A model generated the notes under the pieces. That model had not been told where the DNA came from. It saw only the letters and a program-made list of their open reading frames with translations, and searched no databases. The position numbers and the translations under genes are program-made. A stretch of DNA of 60,157 nucleotides from Prevotella sp. (GTDB taxonomy: Bacteria > Bacteroidota > Bacteroidia > Bacteroidales > Bacteroidaceae), in contig JAFSNR010000035.1 in the NCBI GenBank assembly GCA_017443345.1, positions 1-60,157 of the forward strand. The letters are read 5' to 3'. How positions within the stretch are numbered: position 1 is the first letter of the stretch; every line of letters starts with the position of its first letter. Positions 16,538-23,715 of this stretch are shown piece by piece.

Positions 16538-17218
16538 ATGGACAATCAGTTAAATTTCAATGCTCTTATGGCATGGACGGCTTTCGGTACCCAAGATTAT
16601 TCGGGGCTGGAGCAACACGGTGGGGCGGTTTACAATTACTTCGTTCACAATCCAGGAGAAATCCTTAAATTAGATAATCCTCTCTTAATTGGTAAGATTT
16701 TCCAAGTATGCCTCGGATTCCAAGAACCTGACGAAGACATACAAGAAGTAAGGGCAGAAAATGCTTTTATTTGTTTCTCGCAAGCGTTGAATTCGGACAA
16801 AGTAAATGTTCATGACGAAGCGTCTGCCAGACTGATGATACTTCTCATCCGTGACCAAAAGCATTTGAAAAACAAAGTGGAGCATTCTTGTCAAAATGAA
16901 CATGCCAACCCATATAGTTTCTTCGGAATGATTGATGATGGGTTACCAAGTGACATGCCTATGGCTACAAATACAAAGATGCTCTATACTGCATATCATC
17001 TCTATGACGGCATAATTGATAAAGTAAATGTTAGCAATGAGTTTGTAAATCCAAGCGAAAAGAATGCCTTTGAGAATGTCAAAAGACATGTTATTGAAAA
17101 TTGTAATCAGTTGAGTCAAATATCGAATGAGAGAAAATGCGAACTAGGCGGCATAATCTTTGACAAGATTTGCAAAAGGCTACATAAAGACATAACGCTA
17201 TATTCTGACAATATGTAA
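16538..17218 (+). CDS. Uncharacterised protein downstream of the structured RNA
   Basis: About 226 residues from MDNQLNFNALMAWTAFGTQ; an in-frame ATG at 16511 would add nine. The later start is preferred because its N-terminus looks more regular, but this is a weak choice. No signal peptide or membrane helix. It is rich in Asn, Lys and acidic residues and appears helical, with no motif I recognise. The gene is AT-rich compared with the flanking metabolic genes and is followed by similar small AT-rich genes on the same strand, which points to horizontally acquired accessory DNA. Confidence 0.6.
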   Translation: MDNQLNFNALMAWTAFGTQDYSGLEQHGGAVYNYFVHNPGEILKLDNPLLIGKIFQVCLGFQEPDEDIQEVRAENAFICFSQALNSDKVNVHDEASARLMILLIRDQKHLKNKVEHSCQNEHANPYSFFGMIDDGLPSDMPMATNTKMLYTAYHLYDGIIDKVNVSNEFVNPSEKNAFENVKRHVIENCNQLSQISNERKCELGGIIFDKICKRLHKDITLYSDNM

Positions 17219-17238
17219 CTTTTAAACACATAATAGCT

Positions 17239-17661
17239 ATGGATAATAGTATAACAGAGGGCTTCCCTTATTCTAAACAAGACTTTGGCAATCTTTGTGC
17301 CACTGTTGATTTGCTGATTCTCAACGTATGTAAGATTGCTGGTCAGCAGTATACTGATTCACAAGTCGCACAAATATTAAAAGGCTATCAAAGTCTGAAA
17401 TATCCTTTACTCGCTATTTGGGAGTATTATGGTTTTGGTGAAATCAGCGAGATTTCCAGTGGTTTAACCTCTACGGCGCTTTATCAAGCATCAAAAATAG
17501 TTATGACAGATACTCTACGTGATTTAATAAGTGGTATATCATCACAGAATCCATTTGATTTCTATGGCAAAATCAACAATTCAGATAAGGTTGTGGAAAA
17601 ATTACTAATAGTATATAAACATTTACTTGCAAATCTGCAATCTGGCAGATTAATACTATAA
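17239..17661 (+). CDS. Uncharacterised small protein
   Basis: 140 residues, AT-rich gene 20 bases after the previous one and 17 before the next, so probably cotranscribed. Sequence begins MDNSITEGFPYSKQDFGN and looks helical and cytoplasmic with no motif I recognise. It starts with MDN like the preceding protein. Small acidic proteins in such arrays are often immunity proteins, but nothing in the sequence proves that here. Confidence 0.6.
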   Translation: MDNSITEGFPYSKQDFGNLCATVDLLILNVCKIAGQQYTDSQVAQILKGYQSLKYPLLAIWEYYGFGEISEISSGLTSTALYQASKIVMTDTLRDLISGISSQNPFDFYGKINNSDKVVEKLLIVYKHLLANLQSGRLIL

Positions 17662-17678
17662 CTATCAAAAGAATCATT

Positions 17679-18008
17679 ATGCAGATAAATATAAATACAA
17701 ACCACTTTGATTGGCAGTTTGAAATAGCCAATAGATATCTGCCCGTTAGACTATCAACAACTACATTTGATGGTTATGGCGAATGTATTGTCATAGTTGC
17801 CAATAGGGCAGATGGAATGACAACTGACATTACGGAGAACAACAAATCTGAAGTATTCATTACCCTTATGGATAGGCATCTCTATGAAGACATCAAAGCT
17901 AGAGTGCTCGAAATGGATTACTGGATACCTCAAAATCACTATAACACTTGTGACGGCCTAGCAGATGGTAAGCCAAGAAAAATCCACTTGGATGGTATGG
18001 TTTTCTGA
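17679..18008 (+). CDS. Uncharacterised small protein
   Basis: 109 residues, starting MQININTNHFDWQFEIANRY. Predominantly beta in appearance, acidic, with no signal peptide. Last of three closely spaced AT-rich genes. Not recognised; an immunity-type protein is a guess from size, composition and setting. The next 158 bases hold no gene and only a small CAGGA/TCCTG hairpin near 18029-18042. Confidence 0.55.
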   Translation: MQININTNHFDWQFEIANRYLPVRLSTTTFDGYGECIVIVANRADGMTTDITENNKSEVFITLMDRHLYEDIKARVLEMDYWIPQNHYNTCDGLADGKPRKIHLDGMVF

Positions 18009-18166
18009 GATTCTGAAGATAAAAACTCAGGAATACTCCTGCTACAAGGACTCGCAAAGTCAGACACTTCTGTGAGCGAAAGGGTGATTAAGTGAAGTTA
18101 GGGGTGTACAGGGATTATAATAGTAAATTAAACAATGATATATGAGAAAAGTTGTTAATATTTAAT

Positions 18167-18508
18167 ATGGATGAGATAAAGATAAAAGAGCTGTCTCGGA
18201 TACATAGCCGAATTAAAGAACTTGCAAATGGAGAAAGATTTGGTGCAAATCATTATGATTATCCACCTAACATAAATCTATTTGAAATATTAACATCACA
18301 GTTTTACGATATAGCATCCAATATGGAATGGGCAACCAATACAATGAATGCTATCTTGGATGGGCAGCATTCCCTGAATAGGCAATTTATGTATCTTCGT
18401 AGTCGACAATGTTTAAATAAATTTGAGACGATGAAGGACGTTTTGTCAGAAATAGATCAAATAATGAACGATATAAAAAATGAAGTATCATCATCTAAAA
18501 TAGAATAA
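18167..18508 (+). CDS. Uncharacterised small helical protein
   Basis: 113 residues from MDEIKIKELSRIHSRIKELA; a TTG 15 bases earlier is in frame but less likely. Charged and almost entirely helical (MKDVLSEIDQIMNDIKNEV at the end), suggesting a coiled coil or helical bundle. No known motif. It ends 5 bases before the BspA-like gene, so the two may be cotranscribed. Confidence 0.6.
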   Translation: MDEIKIKELSRIHSRIKELANGERFGANHYDYPPNINLFEILTSQFYDIASNMEWATNTMNAILDGQHSLNRQFMYLRSRQCLNKFETMKDVLSEIDQIMNDIKNEVSSSKIE

Positions 18509-18513
18509 AAGGT

Positions 18514-19638
18514 ATGATAAAAGTACAAAAAACTGCAAGTCTGTTATTGCTTCTTTTATTTGCTTGTATTAAATCTTATTCCTATGATTTCGAAGTGAAC
18601 GGAATCTATTATGGGTATAACTCCGATAGTCAAACTGCCTATGTTACGAACGGAGATCAACAATATTCAGGTTCAGTAATGATTCCTGCGTCTGTCACTT
18701 TCAATGGAAGAACATTGAATGTGACCTCAATAGGTCAAAAGGCGTTTTACAGATGTTACGGCGTGGAATCCGTCAGTCTACCCAATAGTGTTACGCGAAT
18801 AGAAAGCTCTGCATTTGAGGGTTGTGGATTAAAATCAGTAAACATCTCCAAAGGTGTCACAACTATTGGGAGTTTTGCATTCAGTTACAGTTACTTGACT
18901 AAGGTTTATATTCCGAATAGCGTCACAATTATTGATGGTTTTGCTTTTCAGCCCTGTAGCCAACTTGAGACTTTAATAATAGAGGATAGCGAAACTCCTA
19001 TAGAGTATTTAGACTATAACACCTTTGTCAATAGTCAATCGTCTGAAGAAACTACTCCGAAATATGTTTATATAGGTAGAGACTATTATTCTCAGAGCGG
19101 ATATCTTAGCCCCATCCCTATAAACTGTAGTAATGCAATAATACTATCAATCGGTAAATATGTAAAGCGTGTAGAAGCCTCTTCTTCAGTCGCTAAAACC
19201 ATTTATTCTGCATCAGAGGTTCCTGAAGAAGTGGAAGTAAATTTCAATGGCTCAATTTATGCCAATGCAAAACTTTATGTACCCACAGGAACAAAAGAGA
19301 AATACATGGTGGCAAACGGATGGAAGAACTTTTTTTTAATAGAGGAAATGGATATTGACAAAATGTGGAATGGGCAGGGCAATCCACCTGATAACAATCA
19401 AGAGAATAATATTGCTACTACTAGAGGAAATGCTATTTTAATTCAGAGCTGTGACGGAGTTGTTAATGTATCGGGCGTTGAAGATGGAGAAAGCGTTTGC
19501 ATTTACACAACTTCAGGTGTAATGGTAGGCAAGGTGAAAGCTCATGGAGGCCATTCATCTATTGCAACGAACATTTGTAGCGGAGAAATTGCCATTATTA
19601 AGATTGGCGAAAAGTCTGTGAAAGTTGTGATGCAGTAA
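18514..19638 (+). CDS. BspA-like leucine-rich-repeat surface protein with T9SS-like tail
   Basis: 374 residues with signal peptide (SLLLLLLFACIKSYSYDF). Residues about 60-160 contain BspA/LRR_5 repeats with the recurring pattern of AF-x-x-C and SVT-x-I (TSIGQKAFYRCYGVESVSLP, SVTRIESSAFEGCGLKSV, TTIGSFAFSYSYL, IDGFAFQPCSQ). The C-terminal 70 residues (VSGVEDGESVCIYTTSGV, ending IIKIGEKSVKVVMQ) look like a type IX secretion sorting domain, by pattern. Such proteins bind host or bacterial surfaces in Prevotella and relatives. AT-rich and placed at the end of the accessory gene run. Confidence 0.8.
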   Translation: MIKVQKTASLLLLLLFACIKSYSYDFEVNGIYYGYNSDSQTAYVTNGDQQYSGSVMIPASVTFNGRTLNVTSIGQKAFYRCYGVESVSLPNSVTRIESSAFEGCGLKSVNISKGVTTIGSFAFSYSYLTKVYIPNSVTIIDGFAFQPCSQLETLIIEDSETPIEYLDYNTFVNSQSSEETTPKYVYIGRDYYSQSGYLSPIPINCSNAIILSIGKYVKRVEASSSVAKTIYSASEVPEEVEVNFNGSIYANAKLYVPTGTKEKYMVANGWKNFFLIEEMDIDKMWNGQGNPPDNNQENNIATTRGNAILIQSCDGVVNVSGVEDGESVCIYTTSGVMVGKVKAHGGHSSIATNICSGEIAIIKIGEKSVKVVMQ

Positions 19639-19717
19639 TTTTATGGAGTTATGGGGGCCAGGTTTTGATTCCCATTGACAAATAGAGATTCGGGAGACCG
19701 ATGCTGAAAATCCCAGC

Positions 19718-20080
19718 GTGGTGAAAGGATGGTTAAAGAGGCCATTGCTAATGGTTCTGGAAAATGGTCAAAAACCGTCACAAAAAGGGTCAAATTTGTC
19801 TGTTTCTGACGATAATAATGGTCACAAAAATGGTCACAAAAATGGTCACGAGGATGACCAAAAACCGTCAAAAATGAAGGTTTCTAAGTTCCCGACACCT
19901 ATTGTGGAAGAGGTATATAAGGCCATTAAGCTGAATCGTAAAGCGAAGTATTCGTGGTTTCAGGATAATCTTGGAGTAAGCGAGGCAACGATTAAACGTG
20001 CCATCAGCGATTTAAAGGAACTTGGCTATATCAATAAGGAGCACTCAAAAGTGAAAGGCGAATGGCAGTTGTTGAAATAA
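19718..20080 (+). pseudogene. Winged-helix gene remnant (C-terminal part of an AlbA_2-type regulator)
   Basis: About 120 residues can be read from a GTG at 19718 (or an ATG at 19751). The last 65 residues form a winged-helix domain (VEEVYKAIKLNRKAKYSWFQ, LGVSEATIKRAISDLKELGY) like the C-terminal domain of long AlbA_2/RecG-like transcriptional regulators, whose earlier domains are absent. The N-terminal part is low-complexity and includes a GHKN repeat. Upstream bases 19640-19717 have stops and no recognisable start, so I read this as a truncated remnant; a small independent wHTH protein is possible. Confidence 0.5.
19818..19853 (+). repeat. 12-bp tandem repeat (GGTCACAAAAAT)
   Basis: About three units of GGTCACAAAAAT, in frame, encoding GHKNGHKNGHED in the winged-helix remnant. 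Confidence 0.7.
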
Positions 20081-20311
20081 AAAAGTAATGTATCAGATGT
20101 TTTATTGCATTAATGGATATTGTTGATGATTAAAAATCAACTGGTCCGTTTAATAGGTCAATCCAAATTGCCAGAGGGGATGGTGTTGCCATAGCCTGTT
20201 TCGATGTCGTCTTTGACAACGTTTTATTCTTCTTTATTCTTTTCTTGTTTTCACCAGCCTCGGTTGCGAAACATTTCTGCCACTTTGTTTGGAAATCTCG
20301 GAAAGATTTCG

Positions 20312-20320
20312 TATCTTTGC
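20312..20320 (+). promoter_or_regulatory. -7 box for the flavin reductase gene
   Basis: TATCTTTGC, 18 bases before the ATG at 20339. The 258-base gap upstream (20081-20338) shows nothing else I can identify. Confidence 0.6.
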
Positions 20321-20338
20321 GGCATAAACTGAAGCATT

Positions 20339-20884
20339 ATGAAGAAAATCCTTTTTATCGTCGGTTCACTGAGGGAAGGTTCCTTCAACCGACAACTGGC
20401 CCGCGAGGCTGAACAGATGATTGGCGCAAGCGCCGAAGTGACTTACCTGGACTATAAGGATGTGCCGCTAATCAATCAGGACATCGAGTTTCCTGAGCCT
20501 GAGGCAGTAGGCCGATTGCGGGCTGCTGTGAAAGAGGCTGATGCGCTTTGGGTGTTTACACCTGAGTATAACTTCAGCTATCCTGGGCATGTGAAGAACC
20601 TGTTCGACTGGCTATCGCGCCCGTTGGTGGCTGGTGATTATGAGACACCTACTGTGATTAATGGCAAGAAAGTGGCTCTGAGCGGGGCAGGTGGTAAGAT
20701 GGCTACAGCCAAATGCCGTGAGAAGCTGACGGAACTACTCACCTTTATCAAGGCCGACGTGATGGAGCAGCAGACGGGTATCGTACTGAACATGGAGGCA
20801 TGGACGGAGGGACGGATGATTCTCAGCGATGAGCAGAAGTCTGCGCTGAAGGATCAGGTTGAGGCCTTCCTTAAGTTCGTGTGA
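20339..20884 (+). CDS. NADPH-dependent FMN reductase family protein
   Basis: 181-residue flavodoxin-fold protein. The FMN phosphate-binding loop is at the start ([17 protein letters not shown]), and the family motif [23 protein letters not shown] lies near residues 78-100, followed by [14 protein letters not shown]. Such enzymes reduce FMN, quinones or azo compounds in the cytoplasm. It is followed 31 bases later by rubrerythrin, consistent with an oxidative-stress unit in an anaerobe. Confidence 0.9.
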   Translation: MKKILFIVGSLREGSFNRQLAREAEQMIGASAEVTYLDYKDVPLINQDIEFPEPEAVGRLRAAVKEADALWVFTPEYNFSYPGHVKNLFDWLSRPLVAGDYETPTVINGKKVALSGAGGKMATAKCREKLTELLTFIKADVMEQQTGIVLNMEAWTEGRMILSDEQKSALKDQVEAFLKFV

Positions 20885-20915
20885 ATTATTTAATAACCAA
20901 CAAAAAAAGAGACTT

Positions 20916-21458
20916 ATGAAAGAATTGAAAGGAACAAAGACCGAGCAGAACCTCAAGGAGGCTTTTGCCGGCGAGAGTATGGCGAGAAACAAGTACACGT
21001 ATTTTGCTTCGCGCGCCAAGAAGGATGGATTTGTACAGATTGCCTCGATCTTCGAGGAGACAGCAGCCAACGAGAAGGAGCACGCCAAGATGTGGTATAA
21101 ATACCTGAATGGCGGTAGCGTGAGTGATACGGCTACGAACCTGGCGGATGCTGCCAATGGCGAGAACTTCGAGTGGACGGACATGTATGCCCGTATGGCC
21201 AAGGAAGCTCGTGAGGAAGGCTTCGACGAGATTGCCGAGAAGTTCGAACTGGTGGGGGCTATCGAGAAGCACCATGAGGAGCGTTATCGTAAGTTGCTGA
21301 AGAACATCGAGGATGCTGTGGTATTTTCTCGCGAGGGTGATGTGATCTGGCAGTGCAGCAACTGCGGCCATATCGTCATCGGCAAGAAGGCGCCTGAGGT
21401 TTGTCCTACCTGTGACCATCCGCAGAGCTACTTCCAGATTAAGGCAGAGAATTACTAA
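20916..21458 (+). CDS. rbr: Rubrerythrin
   Basis: 180 residues. Non-heme diiron peroxidase that removes hydrogen peroxide in anaerobes. The ferritin-like diiron domain spans residues about 1-140 with ligands in [26 protein letters not shown], and [12 protein letters not shown]. The C-terminal rubredoxin domain has CSNCG and CPTCDHP, binding Fe(Cys)4. An upstream in-frame ATG at 20859 lies within the previous gene; [17 protein letters not shown] at 20916 is the normal start. Confidence 0.95.
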   Translation: MKELKGTKTEQNLKEAFAGESMARNKYTYFASRAKKDGFVQIASIFEETAANEKEHAKMWYKYLNGGSVSDTATNLADAANGENFEWTDMYARMAKEAREEGFDEIAEKFELVGAIEKHHEERYRKLLKNIEDAVVFSREGDVIWQCSNCGHIVIGKKAPEVCPTCDHPQSYFQIKAENY

Positions 21459-21505
21459 AGAAACACCCATTAGAAAGGTGGAGATACTATGTCACCACTT
21501 CTGTT

Positions 21506-22273
21506 ATGACAGCGAAGGAGATCATACAACACATGGAGTCGTTGCAGAATGACGAGCAGCGGCGGATACTCATGAGGTTCTTTAAGACGGGTCCTGGTGA
21601 ATACGGCGAGGGTGATGAGTTTTTGGGACTGAAGGTCCCACAGACGCGTGAGGTGGTCAAGGCCGTTCCAAAGGATTTCCCTCTGAGCGAGGTGCCTGAG
21701 TTGCTGATGAGCCATTGGCATGAGGTGAGACTCTGTGGGCTGCTGATCCTTGTGGCAAAGTTCGAACGATTAGCGACGAAGAAATTGGAGCGCGATGAGA
21801 ATGCCATCAAGGGCCGCGACGAAATCCTGACACTTTATCTGCAATACGCTGAGCAGGCGAACAACTGGGATCTCGTTGACCTCTCTGTCCACAAGATTCT
21901 CGGCCATTGGCTGCTTTTGCCTACTCATCTGGGGAGTGACAATAAAGACCTTAGAATAAACATTCTCGATTCTTTAGCGCAGAGTGATAACCTTTGGAAG
22001 CAGCGTATGAGCATTGTCTGCTCGTGGAAGACCTCGCAGATGGGCGATCCATCGTGGTGCCTACGCTATGCCGAGATTCATCTGCATCATCCCCACGACC
22101 TGATGCACAAGGCCGTAGGATGGATGCTCCGTGAGATGGGCAAGCGTGTCTCGATGGACCTCCTCCGCGACTTCCTCCGTCAGCATGCCCACGAGATGCC
22201 TCGTACGATGCTTCGCTATGCCATTGAAAAGATGCCGGAGCGGGAACGGCAGTATTGGCTGGCTTATGATTAG
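21506..22273 (+). CDS. DNA alkylation repair protein (AlkD-like HEAT-repeat glycosylase)
   Basis: 255 residues, helical HEAT-like repeats. Family features include YGEGDEFLGLKVPQTREVVK near the start, SHWHEVRLCGLLILV, the segment NNWDLVDLSVHKILGHWL (with the catalytic-type Trp and Asp of AlkD), and RYAIEKMPERERQYWL at the end. AlkD removes positively charged alkylated bases such as 7-methylguanine. It ends with a 4-base overlap against gltD on the other strand. Confidence 0.85.
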   Translation: MTAKEIIQHMESLQNDEQRRILMRFFKTGPGEYGEGDEFLGLKVPQTREVVKAVPKDFPLSEVPELLMSHWHEVRLCGLLILVAKFERLATKKLERDENAIKGRDEILTLYLQYAEQANNWDLVDLSVHKILGHWLLLPTHLGSDNKDLRINILDSLAQSDNLWKQRMSIVCSWKTSQMGDPSWCLRYAEIHLHHPHDLMHKAVGWMLREMGKRVSMDLLRDFLRQHAHEMPRTMLRYAIEKMPERERQYWLAYD

Positions 22274-23628
22274 CGCTGGAGGAAAGTAGCGACCTTTGCG
22301 GCGGTCTGCTTACCGCTGGCCATAGCGCGGACTACAAGCGACGCACCATTGGCAGAGTCGCCACAGACGAAGACATTCTTGGGGTACTCCGGATGTTCAG
22401 GCTTGAGGAATCCCATGGCCAGCAATACGAGTTCTGCCTTGATGATTTCAGGCTTGCCCTTTTCTACCATGATAGGACGACCACCATTGGGATTGGGTTC
22501 CCAGTCGATTTCCTGTACCTTTACGCCAGTCAGTTTGCCATCCTTACCCAAGAACTCCAGGGTGTTGATGTTCCAACGTCGTGTACAACCTTCCTCGTGC
22601 GAAGACGTGGTCTTGAGGGTGCGAGGCCAGTTGGGCCAAGGATTCTGAGGATCTTCTGGACCTTCCACGGGCTTAGGCATAATCTCGATCTGAGTGACGC
22701 TCTTGCAACCCTGACGATGGGCCGTACCGATACAGTCGCTACCCGTATCGCCACCACCAATCACGAGGACATCCTTACCCTTAGCGGTGATACGTTCGTC
22801 CTTGCTAAATTCCATACCAGCCAGGACGCGATTCTGCTGAGAGAGCAGCTCGAGGGCGAAGTGAACCCCTTTCAGTTCTCGGCCTGGAGCTTTGAGATCA
22901 CGGGCAGTTGGAGTACCAGTTGAGATAACGACTGCGTCGTAATCAGAGGTTAGAGGTGAAAGGTCAGAGGTTAGAGATATCTCAGCTCCGTATTTGAACT
23001 CGATGCCTTCCTGCTCCATCAGGGCGATACGGCGGTCGATGATGGCCTTGTTCAGTTTGAAGTTGGGGATACCATAGCGGAGCAAGCCACCTGCGGCTTC
23101 GTTCTTCTCGAAGACAGTTACCTGATAGCCCATGAGGTTCAGGTCGTTGGCAGCAGCTAAACCAGCAGGGCCGGCACCAATCACAGCCACCTTCTTGCCA
23201 TTACGCTGGATGTCGGTTCGTGGTTGAATAAACCCTTCGCGGAAAGCAGCCTCAATGATGGCAGCCTCGTCTTCTCGGTTCGTTGTCGGTTCGTGGTTGA
23301 AACGGTTCAGCACGCAGGCTTTTTCACAGAGTGCAGGACAGATACGCCCCGTAAACTCCGGGAAGGGATTGGTGCTTGTCAAGAGCTTATAAGCCAACTC
23401 CCAGTCGCCTTTATATAGGGCGTCGTTCCACTCTGGGGCCTTGTTGCCCAGAGGACAAGCCCAGTGGCAGAAGGGTACGCCACAGTCCATGCAGCGCGAG
23501 GCCTGCAGTTTGCGTTCGCGGGTGTTCAGCGTCTGCTCTACCTCGCTGAAGTCGTGGATTCTATCTTGTAATGGACGATAACCGGCCTCTTGGCGGTGTA
23601 TCTCCAGAAATGCTTTTGGATTTCCCAT
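22270..23628 (-). CDS. gltD: Glutamate synthase small subunit
   Basis: 452 residues. It oxidises NADPH and passes electrons through FAD and Fe-S clusters to GltB for glutamate synthesis from glutamine and 2-oxoglutarate. The N-terminal cysteines for two [4Fe-4S] clusters are in ASRCMDCGVPFCHWACPLGN and ICPALCEKACV. The FAD motif is VAVIGAGPAGLAAA near residue 150, and the NADPH motif VLVIGGGDTGSDC near 290. Residues about 220-230 (SLTSDLSPLTSD) are encoded by a 7-bp-period repeat inserted in frame. It lies 87 bases after gltB. The N-terminal GltB frame break affects its partner, not this gene. Confidence 0.95.
   Translation of the reverse strand: MGNPKAFLEIHRQEAGYRPLQDRIHDFSEVEQTLNTRERKLQASRCMDCGVPFCHWACPLGNKAPEWNDALYKGDWELAYKLLTSTNPFPEFTGRICPALCEKACVLNRFNHEPTTNREDEAAIIEAAFREGFIQPRTDIQRNGKKVAVIGAGPAGLAAANDLNLMGYQVTVFEKNEAAGGLLRYGIPNFKLNKAIIDRRIALMEQEGIEFKYGAEISLTSDLSPLTSDYDAVVISTGTPTARDLKAPGRELKGVHFALELLSQQNRVLAGMEFSKDERITAKGKDVLVIGGGDTGSDCIGTAHRQGCKSVTQIEIMPKPVEGPEDPQNPWPNWPRTLKTTSSHEEGCTRRWNINTLEFLGKDGKLTGVKVQEIDWEPNPNGGRPIMVEKGKPEIIKAELVLLAMGFLKPEHPEYPKNVFVCGDSANGASLVVRAMASGKQTAAKVATFLQR
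22944..22978. repeat. AGAGGTT heptamer repeat inside gltD
   Basis: Four to five 7-base units (AGAGGTT, AGAGGTG, AAAGGTC, AGAGGTT) in frame in gltD, encoding SLTSDLSPLTSD in a loop just before the conserved YDAVVISTG. Confidence 0.7.
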
Positions 23629-23636
23629 TGCTATAT

Positions 23637-23712
23637 TTGACTATTTTACTATTTCACTATTTTTCTATTTTCTTGCCCAATTGTCTAATTGTAAATTGTC
23701 CAATTGTCAAAT
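23637..23712. repeat. Short-period A/T-rich repeats between gltB and gltD
   Basis: Two tracts of 7-8 base period, one of the TTTACTAT/TTTCACTA type and one of the CAATTGTC/TAATTGT type, fill almost the whole 87-base gap. They are likely transcribed but not translated. Confidence 0.6.
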
Positions 23713-23715
23713 AAA

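Noticed and set aside
16390-16668. Open frame of 92 codons over the structured RNA
   Set aside because: It runs across the RNA stems and into the next gene in another frame; sequence is Arg/Ser-rich and without any motif.
19640-19717. Upstream exon-like part of the winged-helix gene
   Set aside because: The bases contain stop codons in the matching frame and show no clear homology, so they were not added to the gene.
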